This document shows, in pieces, positions 9,752-17,895 of a stretch of DNA of 64,000 nt. Origin of the DNA: Chitinophaga cymbidii (GTDB lineage: Bacteria; Bacteroidota; Bacteroidia; Chitinophagales; Chitinophagaceae); NCBI RefSeq assembly GCF_007992715.1, contig NZ_BKAU01000004.1, positions 496,001 to 560,000 of the forward strand, written 5' to 3'. A model generated the notes under the pieces. That model was not told the DNA's origin, did no database searches, and saw only the letters and a program-made list of their open reading frames with translations. Within the stretch, counting starts at the first letter, position 1. Each line of letters begins with the position of its first letter. The translations under genes and the position numbers were made by a program.

Positions 9752-10603
9752 ATGGATGCGGACATCCATACGTTATATACCTCCGATCTCTACCGCATTC
9801 TCGATTTCAAATGCCGGTGTACAGATTGCCGTACCTCCAAACCCGAGTACAACGAAACCTTTTGCATCAGCTTCGTACGGAAAGGCAATTTCGTGTTCAA
9901 CGTTTTCCGGCATGCGCTTGATTCCTACACCGGCTGTGTGCTCATCACCAAACCGGAATACGAACGTACGGTCACGCATACACACGAAGTGCCGGATGAG
10001 TGCACCATCTTTGAATTTTCTAACGAGATGCTGCAACAAATAAAGGAGCAGTACGGCAAAACCGTCTTCTTTACCAATAAGGACCTGCATTCCACGCTCA
10101 TCCGCGCGGACGCGGAAACCGAGTTCCTTCATTTCTATATTACAGAGCTGGTAACATCCCGCGCCGGCAGCCGTTTGCAGATCGATCAGCTGGTGCTGGA
10201 CATGATCGCGAAGGTGATGCTGCACATCACGGATTATCAACCGGATGAAAAGATCCACGCGCGGTTGAAAAGGAATCATCTTATCACGATAGAAAGGGCG
10301 AAGGAATATATGATGCAGCATTTCGCCGGCGACATTTCCCTGAAAGAGATCGCCACGTACAGCCTTGTCAGCCCCTTTCATTTCAGCCGTATCTTCAAGA
10401 CCTTCACAGGCAGCAGCCCACATCAGTTCCTGCTCTCCCTGCGCCTCCGCCATGCCGCGATGCTGCTGCAGAACACCGCATTGCCCTTGTCGGACATCGC
10501 CTATACCTCCGGCTTTAACAGCATGGAATATTTTCATGCCGCCTTCCGCCGCCGTTACCAGGTGCCGCCTTCACAGTACATGAAAATGAGCAAGATTTCT
10601 TAA
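9752..10603 (+). CDS. AraC-family transcriptional regulator with N-terminal cysteine cluster
   Basis: 283 aa from the ATG at 9752. A GTG at 9743 would overlap the previous gene by 8 nt and is less likely. The N-terminal half is a cupin-like sensor domain; the C-terminal part (about 190-283) has two HTH motifs (ISLKEIATYSLVSPFHFSRIFK and LSDIAYTSGFNSMEYFHAAFRRRY). Cys residues at 21, 23, 26 and 38 form C-x-C-x2-C-x11-C, a pattern that could bind a metal or respond to thiol stress; this is inference. A DinB-family gene follows in the same direction, and these two families are often neighbours in Bacteroidota. Confidence 0.9.
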   Translation: MDADIHTLYTSDLYRILDFKCRCTDCRTSKPEYNETFCISFVRKGNFVFNVFRHALDSYTGCVLITKPEYERTVTHTHEVPDECTIFEFSNEMLQQIKEQYGKTVFFTNKDLHSTLIRADAETEFLHFYITELVTSRAGSRLQIDQLVLDMIAKVMLHITDYQPDEKIHARLKRNHLITIERAKEYMMQHFAGDISLKEIATYSLVSPFHFSRIFKTFTGSSPHQFLLSLRLRHAAMLLQNTALPLSDIAYTSGFNSMEYFHAAFRRRYQVPPSQYMKMSKIS

Positions 10604-10624
10604 TTCCTTCTCTGGCCCGCAGCC

Positions 10625-10632
10625 TAGCTTTG
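10625..10632 (+). promoter_or_regulatory. -7 promoter element of the DinB gene
   Basis: TAGCTTTG is an exact TAnnTTTG match, 21 nt before the ATG at 10654. The TTG codons at 10630 and 10633 overlap or directly follow the box, which argues against using them as starts. Confidence 0.55.
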
Positions 10633-10653
10633 TTGCATAAAACTTTCAAATCT

Positions 10654-11049
10654 ATGGAACAACAAATCATGCAACGGCTGGATCAGTCGGAACAGTACAC
10701 GCTTGCCGTGGCGGACGCAATGCCTGAAAAGGAATACGGGTTCAGGCCAACAGGAGAGGTCTGGAGCTTCGGGGAGCTGATGCACCACATCGCCTACGGC
10801 ATCCGCTGGTGGGAAGCCAATTATATCCGCAAAACGGAAACACCCTGGGACCCGCCGCCGGCCAAAAAAGGGAAAAAAGCATTGATGGAGGAATTGCGGA
10901 AAGCGTATGCTGATCTGCGGCAAACGGCCGGCAGCGCCAAAGCGGAAGCGGGCTTCCATTCCACGCTGGACCATGTCACCCATCACCGCGGGCAGGCTAC
11001 GGTGCAGCTGCGCCTCAAGGGCATTGTACCACCGGAGTACATGTACTGA
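10654..11049 (+). CDS. DinB/YfiT-family protein, putative metal-dependent thiol transferase
   Basis: 131 aa from the ATG at 10654; upstream in-frame TTG codons fall in the promoter. It is a four-helix-bundle protein with the three-His metal site of the family: His in GELMHHIAYG and the closely spaced pair in DHVTHHRGQATV. Some DinB proteins are bacillithiol or glutathione S-transferases; others have no known activity. The stop codon abuts the stop of the convergent dusB gene (TGATCA at 11047-11052). Location next to the cysteine-rich AraC regulator suggests joint function in thiol or electrophile stress, as inference only. Confidence 0.85.
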   Translation: MEQQIMQRLDQSEQYTLAVADAMPEKEYGFRPTGEVWSFGELMHHIAYGIRWWEANYIRKTETPWDPPPAKKGKKALMEELRKAYADLRQTAGSAKAEAGFHSTLDHVTHHRGQATVQLRLKGIVPPEYMY

Positions 11050-12087
11050 TCAGAGCGGGCATTTCTCATGGTAATTCACCAGCTGGATAGGCGTATGCGC
11101 CATCTCGAAGCCGTCATAGGCGCGTAATACCTCATCCAGCACAGCTTCTATTTCTTCGGGCACGTTCAGGGTCACGAGGCGGTTGCGGAATTCCTTGATG
11201 CCGGGCAGTCCTTTCAGGTAAGTAAGATAGTGACGGCGCATGGCGTAGATCCCGGCCACAGGGCCTTTCCATTGCAGTGATTGCTGGAGGTGCCTTTTGC
11301 AGACCTGCACTCTTTCCGCCACTGTGGGCGCGGCCAGCTGTTCACCGGTATCCAGGTAATGCCGTATCTCGCGGAAGATCCAGGGATAGCCGATAGCGGC
11401 CCGCCCGATCATGATACCGTCCACACCATAACGGTTTTTGTATTCCAGCGCTTTCTGCGGGCTGTCGATATCCCCGTTCCCGAATATGGGGATGTGGATG
11501 CGGGGATTGTTCTTCACTTTGGCGATGAGCGTCCAGTCCGCTTCGCCTTTGTACATCTGGCAGCGGGTGCGGCCGTGAATGGTGAGGGCTTTCACGCCCA
11601 CGTCCTGCAGCCTCTCCGCCACTTCTTCGATGTTCTTCGTATCATCGTCCCAACCCAGGCGCGTTTTCACGGTCACGGGCAGGGAAGTGGATTTTACGCA
11701 TGCCTCGGTAAGACGCACCATCAGCGGGATATCTTTCAGCACGCCGGAGCCTGCGCCTTTGGCAACAATGCCTTTAACGGGACAGCCGAAATTGATGTCC
11801 AGCAGCTCGGGGTTGGTCACGTCCACGATCTTTGCGGCCATGCCGAGGCGTTCTTCGTCACCGCCGAAGATCTGTATGCCTACCGGCCGTTCCTCGTCGA
11901 AGATGTCCAGCTTCCTGCGGCATTTGATCGCGTCGCGGATGAGCCCTTCGCTGGAAATGAACTCCGTATACATAAGGTCCGCGCCGTTCTCCTTGCATAC
12001 CACACGGAAGGGTGGATCGCTGACATCCTCCATGGGAGCCAGCAACAGCGGGAAATCCGGTAGTGTTATGTTATCGATCTTTACCAT
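11050..12087 (-). CDS. dusB: tRNA-dihydrouridine synthase
   Basis: 345 aa from the ATG at 12087; an upstream TTG at 12099 lies in the promoter box. The enzyme reduces specific uridines of tRNA to dihydrouridine with FMN and NADPH in the cytoplasm. Seen: the FMN-binding start LLAPMEDVSDPPFR, the catalytic cysteine in INFGCPVKG (Cys102), the phosphate-binding GNGDI and GVDGIMIGRAAIG motifs, and a C-terminal helical domain. The DusB assignment rests on overall resemblance to the NifR3-type family. It is transcribed alone, converging on the DinB gene with no spacer. Confidence 0.95.
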   Translation of the reverse strand: MVKIDNITLPDFPLLLAPMEDVSDPPFRVVCKENGADLMYTEFISSEGLIRDAIKCRRKLDIFDEERPVGIQIFGGDEERLGMAAKIVDVTNPELLDINFGCPVKGIVAKGAGSGVLKDIPLMVRLTEACVKSTSLPVTVKTRLGWDDDTKNIEEVAERLQDVGVKALTIHGRTRCQMYKGEADWTLIAKVKNNPRIHIPIFGNGDIDSPQKALEYKNRYGVDGIMIGRAAIGYPWIFREIRHYLDTGEQLAAPTVAERVQVCKRHLQQSLQWKGPVAGIYAMRRHYLTYLKGLPGIKEFRNRLVTLNVPEEIEAVLDEVLRAYDGFEMAHTPIQLVNYHEKCPL

Positions 12088-12096
12088 GAGCGGATG

Positions 12097-12104
12097 CAAA
12101 AATA
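12097..12104 (-). promoter_or_regulatory. -7 element of dusB, nine nt from the start codon
   Basis: On the minus strand TATTTTTG exactly matches TAnnTTTG and is followed by 9 nt and the dusB ATG. Transcription would begin within a few bases of the start codon, giving an extremely short leader. Confidence 0.55.
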
Positions 12105-12118
12105 CGGTAAAATAGACA

Positions 12119-12150
12119 AAGGCTGACCATCGTCGTTGATGGCCAGCCTT
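12119..12150 (-). terminator. Intrinsic terminator after the M23 peptidase gene
   Basis: Inverted repeat with 13-bp arms (12119-12131 and 12138-12150) and a 6-nt loop. On the minus strand the single mismatch becomes a G-U pair and the stem is followed by a T-rich TTGTCTATTTTA, so it works best for the peptidase gene ending at 12231. The dusB promoter follows immediately. Confidence 0.75.
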
Positions 12151-12212
12151 GTTGTTGTGTAGGAGTAATCGGGCAACCTCCCGGCCGGGAAGCCGGGCCC
12201 GAAGCTGTTTGG

Positions 12213-12240
12213 AAAGTTATTTTCCCAAAGTTATTTCCCC
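12213..12240. repeat. 14-bp tandem duplication across a stop codon
   Basis: AAAGTTATTTTCCC (12213-12226) is followed directly by AAAGTTATTTCCCC (12227-12240). The duplication covers the TAA stop of the peptidase gene. It looks like a slippage-born microduplication without obvious function. Confidence 0.7.
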
Positions 12241-14006
12241 CAGACGGCGCTGAAGCGCCCGTTGTTGTCATAGTTCTGCACTTTGATCAGGCGCAGCCCT
12301 TCCGCCGCGAACTGGTTGAACTTCACCTGGTAGCCGGTGGAAGTCATGCCATAATAAGCCGCGTAGTTGTTCTTTTTCGGGCGCCATACGCCGCCCACTT
12401 TATTGCCGTTTACGTTGATGCTTTTTAATTCCCATTTGTTGTAAAGCTCCTTGAACTTCTTGTCGAAGTCCGTGCTGCTCAGGCCGTAAAAAAGATAAAA
12501 GCCGTTGTCGTTCGGTTTGTTGACAAAAACGGCGGCATGGTAGCGTTTGCCGTTCACGATGTAGTCCACATGCTCCTGCACATGCCATTTTTTGTTGACC
12601 ACATACGTTTTCCAGACGTTGTTGAAAGCAGCATCGTCACGGTTATGCACGGAATAGGCGCTCTGGCCCGCGGGTTTCTTTTCCCAGATAGCGGTGAAGC
12701 GCGGATTGCCGCTGCCGTCGCGGGTAACGGAAAGCTGCCGTGGCCGGAAGCCCTGTTTATCGTACGAAGTGAAATAGCTCTGGTAAGTAGCCCCCGTCAT
12801 GTAAAAGCGGGTATACCACGCGCCCGGCAATCCCCACTGGAAGGACCCCGCGGCATAAAGATTACTGCCGTTCCTGTCCACGCTCACCGTCTGCAGCGCC
12901 ATGCCCATGCCGGTGTAATATCCCCAGAACTTGTTCACCAGGTCCAGCGGTACATTGTGGAAGCTCGGGTAGAAAGGAGCGAACAGCCGTGCGAAAGGCG
13001 TGCTGGCTTCAAGATCGTAGCAGTCTACCCCGCCGTGATTATACGCGCCGTAAGGATCTACCAGCACCCATTCCCCGCTGTGCCCGTCACGGGTATCCTG
13101 CACACGTATTTCAAAATGAAGGTGCACGTTGAAGGAGCGGGTGTTCGGATTTTCGAGGGTGCCGTCGTCGTTCAGGATGACGCCGATGCCGCCGGAGCCG
13201 GTGTTGCCTGCATAGGCGATGAACTGCCCGTCCCGTACGATGTCATTGACCTTTACGGCGATCTTCTGGCTGTTGGTGCCCCAGCAGAGCTTGCTGGTGG
13301 TGCCGTCGTCCGCAAAAGCCTTGTATTTGCCCGAAGTGCCCTGCGCCTTTGCGCGGTCGTTATCGTATCCGTTGCGGAGGTGCAGGTATTTGCTGCGGTA
13401 TTTGTAGCCGTTGGGCGCGGTGTGCTCTATCTCCACGATGTTCCCGCCGCCGTTGGACCATTTTACGTCGATCACCTTGCCCGGCGCAATGGCGTACACG
13501 CCAAAGGTGGGATCTTCATTGGCGGCAACGGATGTTTTGCCGTAGTCGATAGCGCGGTGCGCGTCGTTGGCGCCGTCGTCATTGTTGTCCCAGCTGTAAT
13601 AAAATCCCTGCCAGATGCCGGTAGTGCTGTTCTTGTAGGGGAGGTACAGCGGCATGTGCGCTTTCACCGAGCTGTACACGGGTTCCAGTTCTTCCTCGAT
13701 CACCGGCGCTGCGCATACGGCGCCGCGCATGAGCTTCGAAATGCCCGGCGCATCGTTTTCCGTGATGATCAGCTGTTGGGAAGGTTGCAGCACGGCGCTG
13801 CGGGTGGCCGTTACTTTTTTCATTCTGCCCCGTACGGGAATGTCGGAATCTTCATCGCCGTCTTTGCCTTTAGGGATCTCGATCGTAGGCTTTTTTACTT
13901 TCTGATAAAGGATTTCCTGTGCATTCTCTTCTTCCCGCGGGATGTCTTGCGCGCCGGCCCGGCAAACAATGAACAGGGCCGCCGCTGCGGTGCATAAAAG
14001 TTTCAT
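12231..14006 (-). CDS. Secreted M23-family metallopeptidase with C-terminal tandem repeats
   Basis: 591 aa with a signal peptide (cleavage after about residue 19, RAGAQ). A charged linker leads to an M23 domain: HRAIDYG supplies the first zinc ligands (His near 150, Asp four residues on) and HLHFE (near 295) the second set, so the catalytic site looks complete. The second half contains at least four imperfect repeats of the type GFRPRQLSVTRDGSGNPRFTAIWEKK, spread over about 370-591, resembling the bacterial tandem repeat domain BTRD1. M23 enzymes cut peptidoglycan or peptide cross-links; the repeats probably bind substrate or surface. An insertion with a KLCWGTNSQKIAVKV stretch separates the metal motifs. 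Transcribed alone from a good -7 box. Confidence 0.9.
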   Translation of the reverse strand: MKLLCTAAAALFIVCRAGAQDIPREEENAQEILYQKVKKPTIEIPKGKDGDEDSDIPVRGRMKKVTATRSAVLQPSQQLIITENDAPGISKLMRGAVCAAPVIEEELEPVYSSVKAHMPLYLPYKNSTTGIWQGFYYSWDNNDDGANDAHRAIDYGKTSVAANEDPTFGVYAIAPGKVIDVKWSNGGGNIVEIEHTAPNGYKYRSKYLHLRNGYDNDRAKAQGTSGKYKAFADDGTTSKLCWGTNSQKIAVKVNDIVRDGQFIAYAGNTGSGGIGVILNDDGTLENPNTRSFNVHLHFEIRVQDTRDGHSGEWVLVDPYGAYNHGGVDCYDLEASTPFARLFAPFYPSFHNVPLDLVNKFWGYYTGMGMALQTVSVDRNGSNLYAAGSFQWGLPGAWYTRFYMTGATYQSYFTSYDKQGFRPRQLSVTRDGSGNPRFTAIWEKKPAGQSAYSVHNRDDAAFNNVWKTYVVNKKWHVQEHVDYIVNGKRYHAAVFVNKPNDNGFYLFYGLSSTDFDKKFKELYNKWELKSINVNGNKVGGVWRPKKNNYAAYYGMTSTGYQVKFNQFAAEGLRLIKVQNYDNNGRFSAVWGK

Positions 14007-14043
14007 AATTTTTCAATTTGGGTGTTAACAATTTTCAGTGCCG

Positions 14044-14051
14044 CAAACCTA
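14044..14051 (-). promoter_or_regulatory. -7 element of the M23 peptidase gene
   Basis: TAGGTTTG on the minus strand is an exact TAnnTTTG match, 37 nt from the ATG at 14006. A TTTC lies at roughly the -33 distance. Confidence 0.5.
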
Positions 14052-14154
14052 GCAACATTCGCATCGCGGGAGAAATACCAATAGATATCTGGTATGTCCG
14101 CGGCGATAGCTGGCCGGTTTCATCGGGTGAAAGGGGTAGGTGTTATCACGCGCA

Positions 14155-14889
14155 TCAGCGGTTCCTCCCGCGTTCGCCGGGGTATAGTTTCATCACTACA
14201 TCGCTTTGCAGGAATGCCTTCGTTTCCACATCGAGGGCGGAGATCCTGCCTCTGAAAGCCGCGCCGGTATCCACATTCCAAACGTTGCATGCCTGCATGG
14301 GAACCGTTACGTCATAATTGGTAGTAGGGGTATGGCCGATATAGATCTCGTTAAACAGCAATAACCGCTTTGGATAGAGCAGTGAATTTTTGGGAATGCG
14401 TTGGTCCATGACCAGCGCCATTTCCCACAAAGTACGGTCCCAGGAGAAATTCGTCATGTAAGGCTCGCGGTGCGGGCCGTGCATGGAAGAGAATCCCGCG
14501 TGAATAAAAAGACGGTGGTGTTCATCCACATAATAATTCACCAGCGCATCAAAGAAAGCAAGATGTTCCTTCCTGGCAGCGGTAACGAGCCTTTCGTAGC
14601 TTTCTATCGTTGCTTCCCCGCCGTGAAACAGCCATACATCATCCCGCAGCCCGCCGCGCAGCCAGGCTTCGCACCAGGCATCGTGGTTGCCCCTGATGAA
14701 AATGCAGTTATGCTGTTTGTCCAGCTCCATGAGGTAAGTGATAACTTCCGCGGATTGTGACCATCCGTCCACATAATCCCCGAGAAAGATCAGGCGGTCG
14801 CCGCCGCGTGGCTGTATGAGGCCGATAAGCTGTTCCAGGGCCCTGAGTGCGCCGTGAATATCTCCTATTACGAAAGTCCTTGCTGTCAT
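14155..14889 (-). CDS. Calcineurin-like / PPP-family metallophosphoesterase
   Basis: 244 aa from the ATG at 14889; the longer frame upstream is only read-through of the neighbouring gene region. Metal-site motifs of the PPP-type family occur in order: GDIHG (residues 9-13), GDYVDGW, RGNHDAW, a His in LFIHAGF and GHTP. Relatives act as serine/threonine protein phosphatases or diadenosine tetraphosphatases; the substrate here cannot be stated. It starts 19 nt after the stop of the co-directional phosphotransferase gene, so the two are likely one operon combining a kinase-fold enzyme with a phosphatase. Confidence 0.9.
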   Translation of the reverse strand: MTARTFVIGDIHGALRALEQLIGLIQPRGGDRLIFLGDYVDGWSQSAEVITYLMELDKQHNCIFIRGNHDAWCEAWLRGGLRDDVWLFHGGEATIESYERLVTAARKEHLAFFDALVNYYVDEHHRLFIHAGFSSMHGPHREPYMTNFSWDRTLWEMALVMDQRIPKNSLLYPKRLLLFNEIYIGHTPTTNYDVTVPMQACNVWNVDTGAAFRGRISALDVETKAFLQSDVVMKLYPGERGRNR

Positions 14890-14908
14890 GTTCAATCGTG
14901 AAAATACG

Positions 14909-15895
14909 TCAAAACCGGCAATACATGGCTGTGTACTGACGAATAAGCTCCACCCTGTCTTTCCGGAAACGCGGGCCCCAGAAGAAATTGGACCAGTCCT
15001 CGAAATTGTCGTGCTGAAAGCCCAGGTAATAGACCCAGAAAGCATAACCGAAGAAAGGGATGGCCGCGATCTCGTTGTCCGTCAGCGGGCGGACGGAGCG
15101 GTAGGCGTCCAGGAAAATGCCGAACGCGCGTTCCGTTTCTTCCACCGGCGTCTTATGCAGGTAAAAATGCGCCAGGAAATTGCCCATGTCCGCCGCCAGC
15201 CAGCCTTTGCCGGCGAAGTCGAAATCGAAGATCGTGATGCCGCCCTGCTCATCGAAATGGAAGTTCTTGGGCAGGTAATCGAAATGGATATATCCCGTGC
15301 TGAAATCCCCGATGTTCAGTGCATGGAGCTTGCCGATCACCTTTTCGGTCGTTTCCAGCAGGTACGTGTAACCGTCCGGGTTATCCGCGTAGGAATCCGC
15401 TACTTTTTGCAGCGGCACACGCAGCATACTGTCGATATCGAACGTTTCACGGGGCCAGGGCAGGGAGAGGTTGGCGGTGATGTTGTGGATGGCAGCCATT
15501 TCCCGGCCAAGTGTGGTTAACGCCGCGTCCGTCAGGTCAAAGGAACATTTTCCTTTGGCGTAACGGAACAATACGCCGTGACGGGGGCCTTCGGCGGCAT
15601 CGAAATGCTGCACAGCCCGCCCCTCCGCATCGCGGACCACGCCGGCCACCTTCGCGCCGTTTTCTTCGAGGGCGTCCAGCAGCGCTACTTCGCCTTCTAC
15701 CGCGTTCCGCGAGCGGTGGCAGTTGCGGTACACCTTGAAGACGTATTTATCAGCCGCATCCTCCACAATATAAGTATCGCTTACGCCGTGGAGCAGCAGC
15801 CGGCATTGCACACCGGGAAGACCGTAGCAGCGGGCGATATGCTCACCCAGCGCGGGAGCGGAAAGGAGGGAATAACGGGTCGGGAATATTGTCAT
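14909..15895 (-). CDS. Aminoglycoside phosphotransferase/choline kinase-fold protein
   Basis: 328 aa from the ATG at 15895; a longer frame reaches 15928 but crosses the short divergent promoter region. It has a kinase-like fold: a lysine in KYVFKVYRN for ATP binding, the catalytic loop GYIHFDYLPKNFHF (H-x-D-x4-N pattern) and the metal-binding IFDFDFAG. Family members phosphorylate small molecules such as homoserine, choline or aminoglycosides. Nothing in the neighbourhood identifies the substrate. It is followed within 19 nt by a phosphoesterase and diverges from a sulfatase gene. Confidence 0.85.
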   Translation of the reverse strand: MTIFPTRYSLLSAPALGEHIARCYGLPGVQCRLLLHGVSDTYIVEDAADKYVFKVYRNCHRSRNAVEGEVALLDALEENGAKVAGVVRDAEGRAVQHFDAAEGPRHGVLFRYAKGKCSFDLTDAALTTLGREMAAIHNITANLSLPWPRETFDIDSMLRVPLQKVADSYADNPDGYTYLLETTEKVIGKLHALNIGDFSTGYIHFDYLPKNFHFDEQGGITIFDFDFAGKGWLAADMGNFLAHFYLHKTPVEETERAFGIFLDAYRSVRPLTDNEIAAIPFFGYAFWVYYLGFQHDNFEDWSNFFWGPRFRKDRVELIRQYTAMYCRF

Positions 15896-15962
15896 GGGAT
15901 GGAAAATTGGGGATGCAATATACTTCAAATTATCTATCTTGGATACACAAGCTACTCATTGT

Positions 15963-17444
15963 ATGACAAGATACTTTATGGCGGCGTTCCTGTTGTTGTC
16001 CGCCTTTGCCGTGTCCGCGCAAAGAAAACCTAATATCATATTCATTTATGCAGATGATCTCGGTGTGGGAGAGCTGGGCGTATATGGACAAAAGAAGATC
16101 AAAACCCCGCACCTCGACCGCCTGGCGCGGGAAGGCGTGCAATTCAATAACTTTTATACCAGCACCCCCGTGTGCGCCCCGGCCCGGTGCATGCTGATGA
16201 CCGGCCGTCACGGCGGGCATTCGTATATCCGTGGCAATTATGAGCTGGGAGGATTTGCGGATTCGCTGGAAGGCGGGCAAATGCCGCTGCCGGAGGGCGC
16301 CATGACCATCGGAAAGATGCTGCAGCAGGCCGGTTATAAAACCGCGGCTATCGGTAAATGGGGACTGGGTATGCATTACAGCACCGGTAACCCGAACGCG
16401 CAGGGCTTCGATTATTTCTATGGTTACCTCGATCAGAAACAGGCGCATAATCTGTATCCCTCGCATCTATGGGAGAACGGCCGTTGGGATACTTTGCAGA
16501 ACCCGCCCATCAATGTGCATAAACGTCTTGAGCCCGCTACGGCAACGGCGGCGGACTTTTCCTACTATAAAGGAAAAGAATATGCGATCGACAGGATGAC
16601 GGACAAGGCTGTTCGTTTCATAAAAGACCACCGGCAAACCCCGTTCTTCCTGTACCTGCCTTACACGCTCCCGCATGTGTCCCTGCAGGCGCCGGATGCG
16701 GCTGTAAAGCAGTACATCGGCCAGTTCAGCGAACAACCCTACTACGGCGCCCAATCCTACGCATCCACTCAATATCCATTATCTACCTACGCCGCCATGA
16801 TCACTTATCTGGATGCGCAGGTAGGCATGATCATGGAGCAGGTGAAGCAACTGGGGCTGGATGAAAATACGGTTATCATGTTTTCCAGCGATAACGGCGC
16901 CACGTTCAACGGTGGGGTAGATGCGGCATTTTTCAATAGCGCGGCGGGTTTGAGAGGATTGAAGATGGACCTTTATGAAGGCGGCATCCGCGAGCCGTTC
17001 ATCGCAAGATGGCCGGGCAGAATACCCGCGGGCAGGAGGTCTGCGCTGCTTTCCGTGCAATACGACCTCATGTCCACCTTCGCCGCCATTGCGGGCATCG
17101 AAGCGCCGCCGAACGACGGTATCTCCCTGCTGCCGGAAATGACGGGCAACAAAACCGCACAACAGCAGCGTAAATACATCTATTTTGAATATCCTGAAAA
17201 AGGGGGACAGGTAGCCATTCGCATGGGGCATTGGAAGGCCGTTAAAACCGGATTGAAAAAGAATCCGCATCAGCCCTGGGAACTGTACGATCTGTCCGCA
17301 GATCCCGCTGAAAAAAATAATGTAGCAGCTGAAAATGCTGCGCTGATACCGGAGCTGGACGCCATTGTAAAAAAAGAGCACCGCCCCGCGCATATCCGCG
17401 AATGGGAGTTCCTCGATTCAAAAGTGGCAACGAATTTGCGGTAG
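15963..17444 (+). CDS. Secreted sulfatase (arylsulfatase family, S1)
   Basis: 493 aa from the ATG at 15963, which directly precedes a signal peptide ending AVSAQ (residue 20); an in-frame ATG at 15894 would add an implausible leader. Calcium ligands Asp31-Asp32 lie in FIYADDLG. Cys71 in VCAPARC fits the C-x-P-x-R signature converted to formylglycine by a sulfatase-maturing enzyme. IGKWGLG, a His in LPHVS and FSSDNGA are also typical. It hydrolyses sulfate esters in the periplasm or outside. The subfamily and substrate are unknown, and no glycosidase or SusCD gene adjoins it. Confidence 0.93.
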   Translation: MTRYFMAAFLLLSAFAVSAQRKPNIIFIYADDLGVGELGVYGQKKIKTPHLDRLAREGVQFNNFYTSTPVCAPARCMLMTGRHGGHSYIRGNYELGGFADSLEGGQMPLPEGAMTIGKMLQQAGYKTAAIGKWGLGMHYSTGNPNAQGFDYFYGYLDQKQAHNLYPSHLWENGRWDTLQNPPINVHKRLEPATATAADFSYYKGKEYAIDRMTDKAVRFIKDHRQTPFFLYLPYTLPHVSLQAPDAAVKQYIGQFSEQPYYGAQSYASTQYPLSTYAAMITYLDAQVGMIMEQVKQLGLDENTVIMFSSDNGATFNGGVDAAFFNSAAGLRGLKMDLYEGGIREPFIARWPGRIPAGRRSALLSVQYDLMSTFAAIAGIEAPPNDGISLLPEMTGNKTAQQQRKYIYFEYPEKGGQVAIRMGHWKAVKTGLKKNPHQPWELYDLSADPAEKNNVAAENAALIPELDAIVKKEHRPAHIREWEFLDSKVATNLR

Positions 17445-17463
17445 ATCAGCAAAACGTTCAATT

Positions 17464-17895
17464 ATGTCCAGGAAACTCACTGCCAAGACCTCCATCCCCG
17501 TGAAAGCCTCTATTGATAACGTGTGGAAAGCGTTAACCGACCCTGCTATCATCAAACAATACCTGTTCGGCACCGATACCAAAGCGGAATGGAAAAAAGG
17601 CGGTTCCATCACCTATACCGGCGAATGGGAGGGAAAATCGTATGAAGATAAGGGAACAGTGGTGGAGATCATCCCCGGAAAACTGCTGCACACCACTTTC
17701 TACAGCCCTATGTCCGGCCTGCCGGACCTGCCGGAGAATTACGCCAATGTCATTTACGAGATCACGCCTGAAAAAGAGGTAACGCTGCTGACCATCAGCC
17801 AGGATAACCTGAGCGACGAGGAAAGCCGTCAGAGGGCGGTCAGCAATTGGGACCGTGTATTGCAGAGTTTCCGGGAAACGGTGGAGAAGCTATAG
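17464..17895 (+). CDS. SRPBCC/AHSA1-family protein
   Basis: 143 aa, full length for the family. It shows the START-like fold signatures of Aha1-type proteins: an N-terminal strand ending in a V-x-x-V-W-KALTDPAIIKQYLFG helix, WKKGGSITYTGEW, and a C-terminal amphipathic helix. Bacterial members have diverse or unknown roles, some in stress response or ligand binding. It begins 19 nt after the sulfatase and may be on the same transcript. Its stop overlaps the stop region of the convergent response regulator (CTATAG at 17890-17895). Confidence 0.85.
   Translation: MSRKLTAKTSIPVKASIDNVWKALTDPAIIKQYLFGTDTKAEWKKGGSITYTGEWEGKSYEDKGTVVEIIPGKLLHTTFYSPMSGLPDLPENYANVIYEITPEKEVTLLTISQDNLSDEESRQRAVSNWDRVLQSFRETVEKL

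Noticed and set aside
12180-12197. CCCGGC / GCCGGG hairpin after the M23 gene
   Set aside because: No T-tract follows on the minus strand, and a better terminator lies at 12119-12150.
12537-13997. Open frame of 486 codons antisense to the M23 peptidase gene
   Set aside because: It is explained by the GC-biased third positions of the real gene; the translation is rich in Val, Ala, Arg and His without family motifs or a fitting start.
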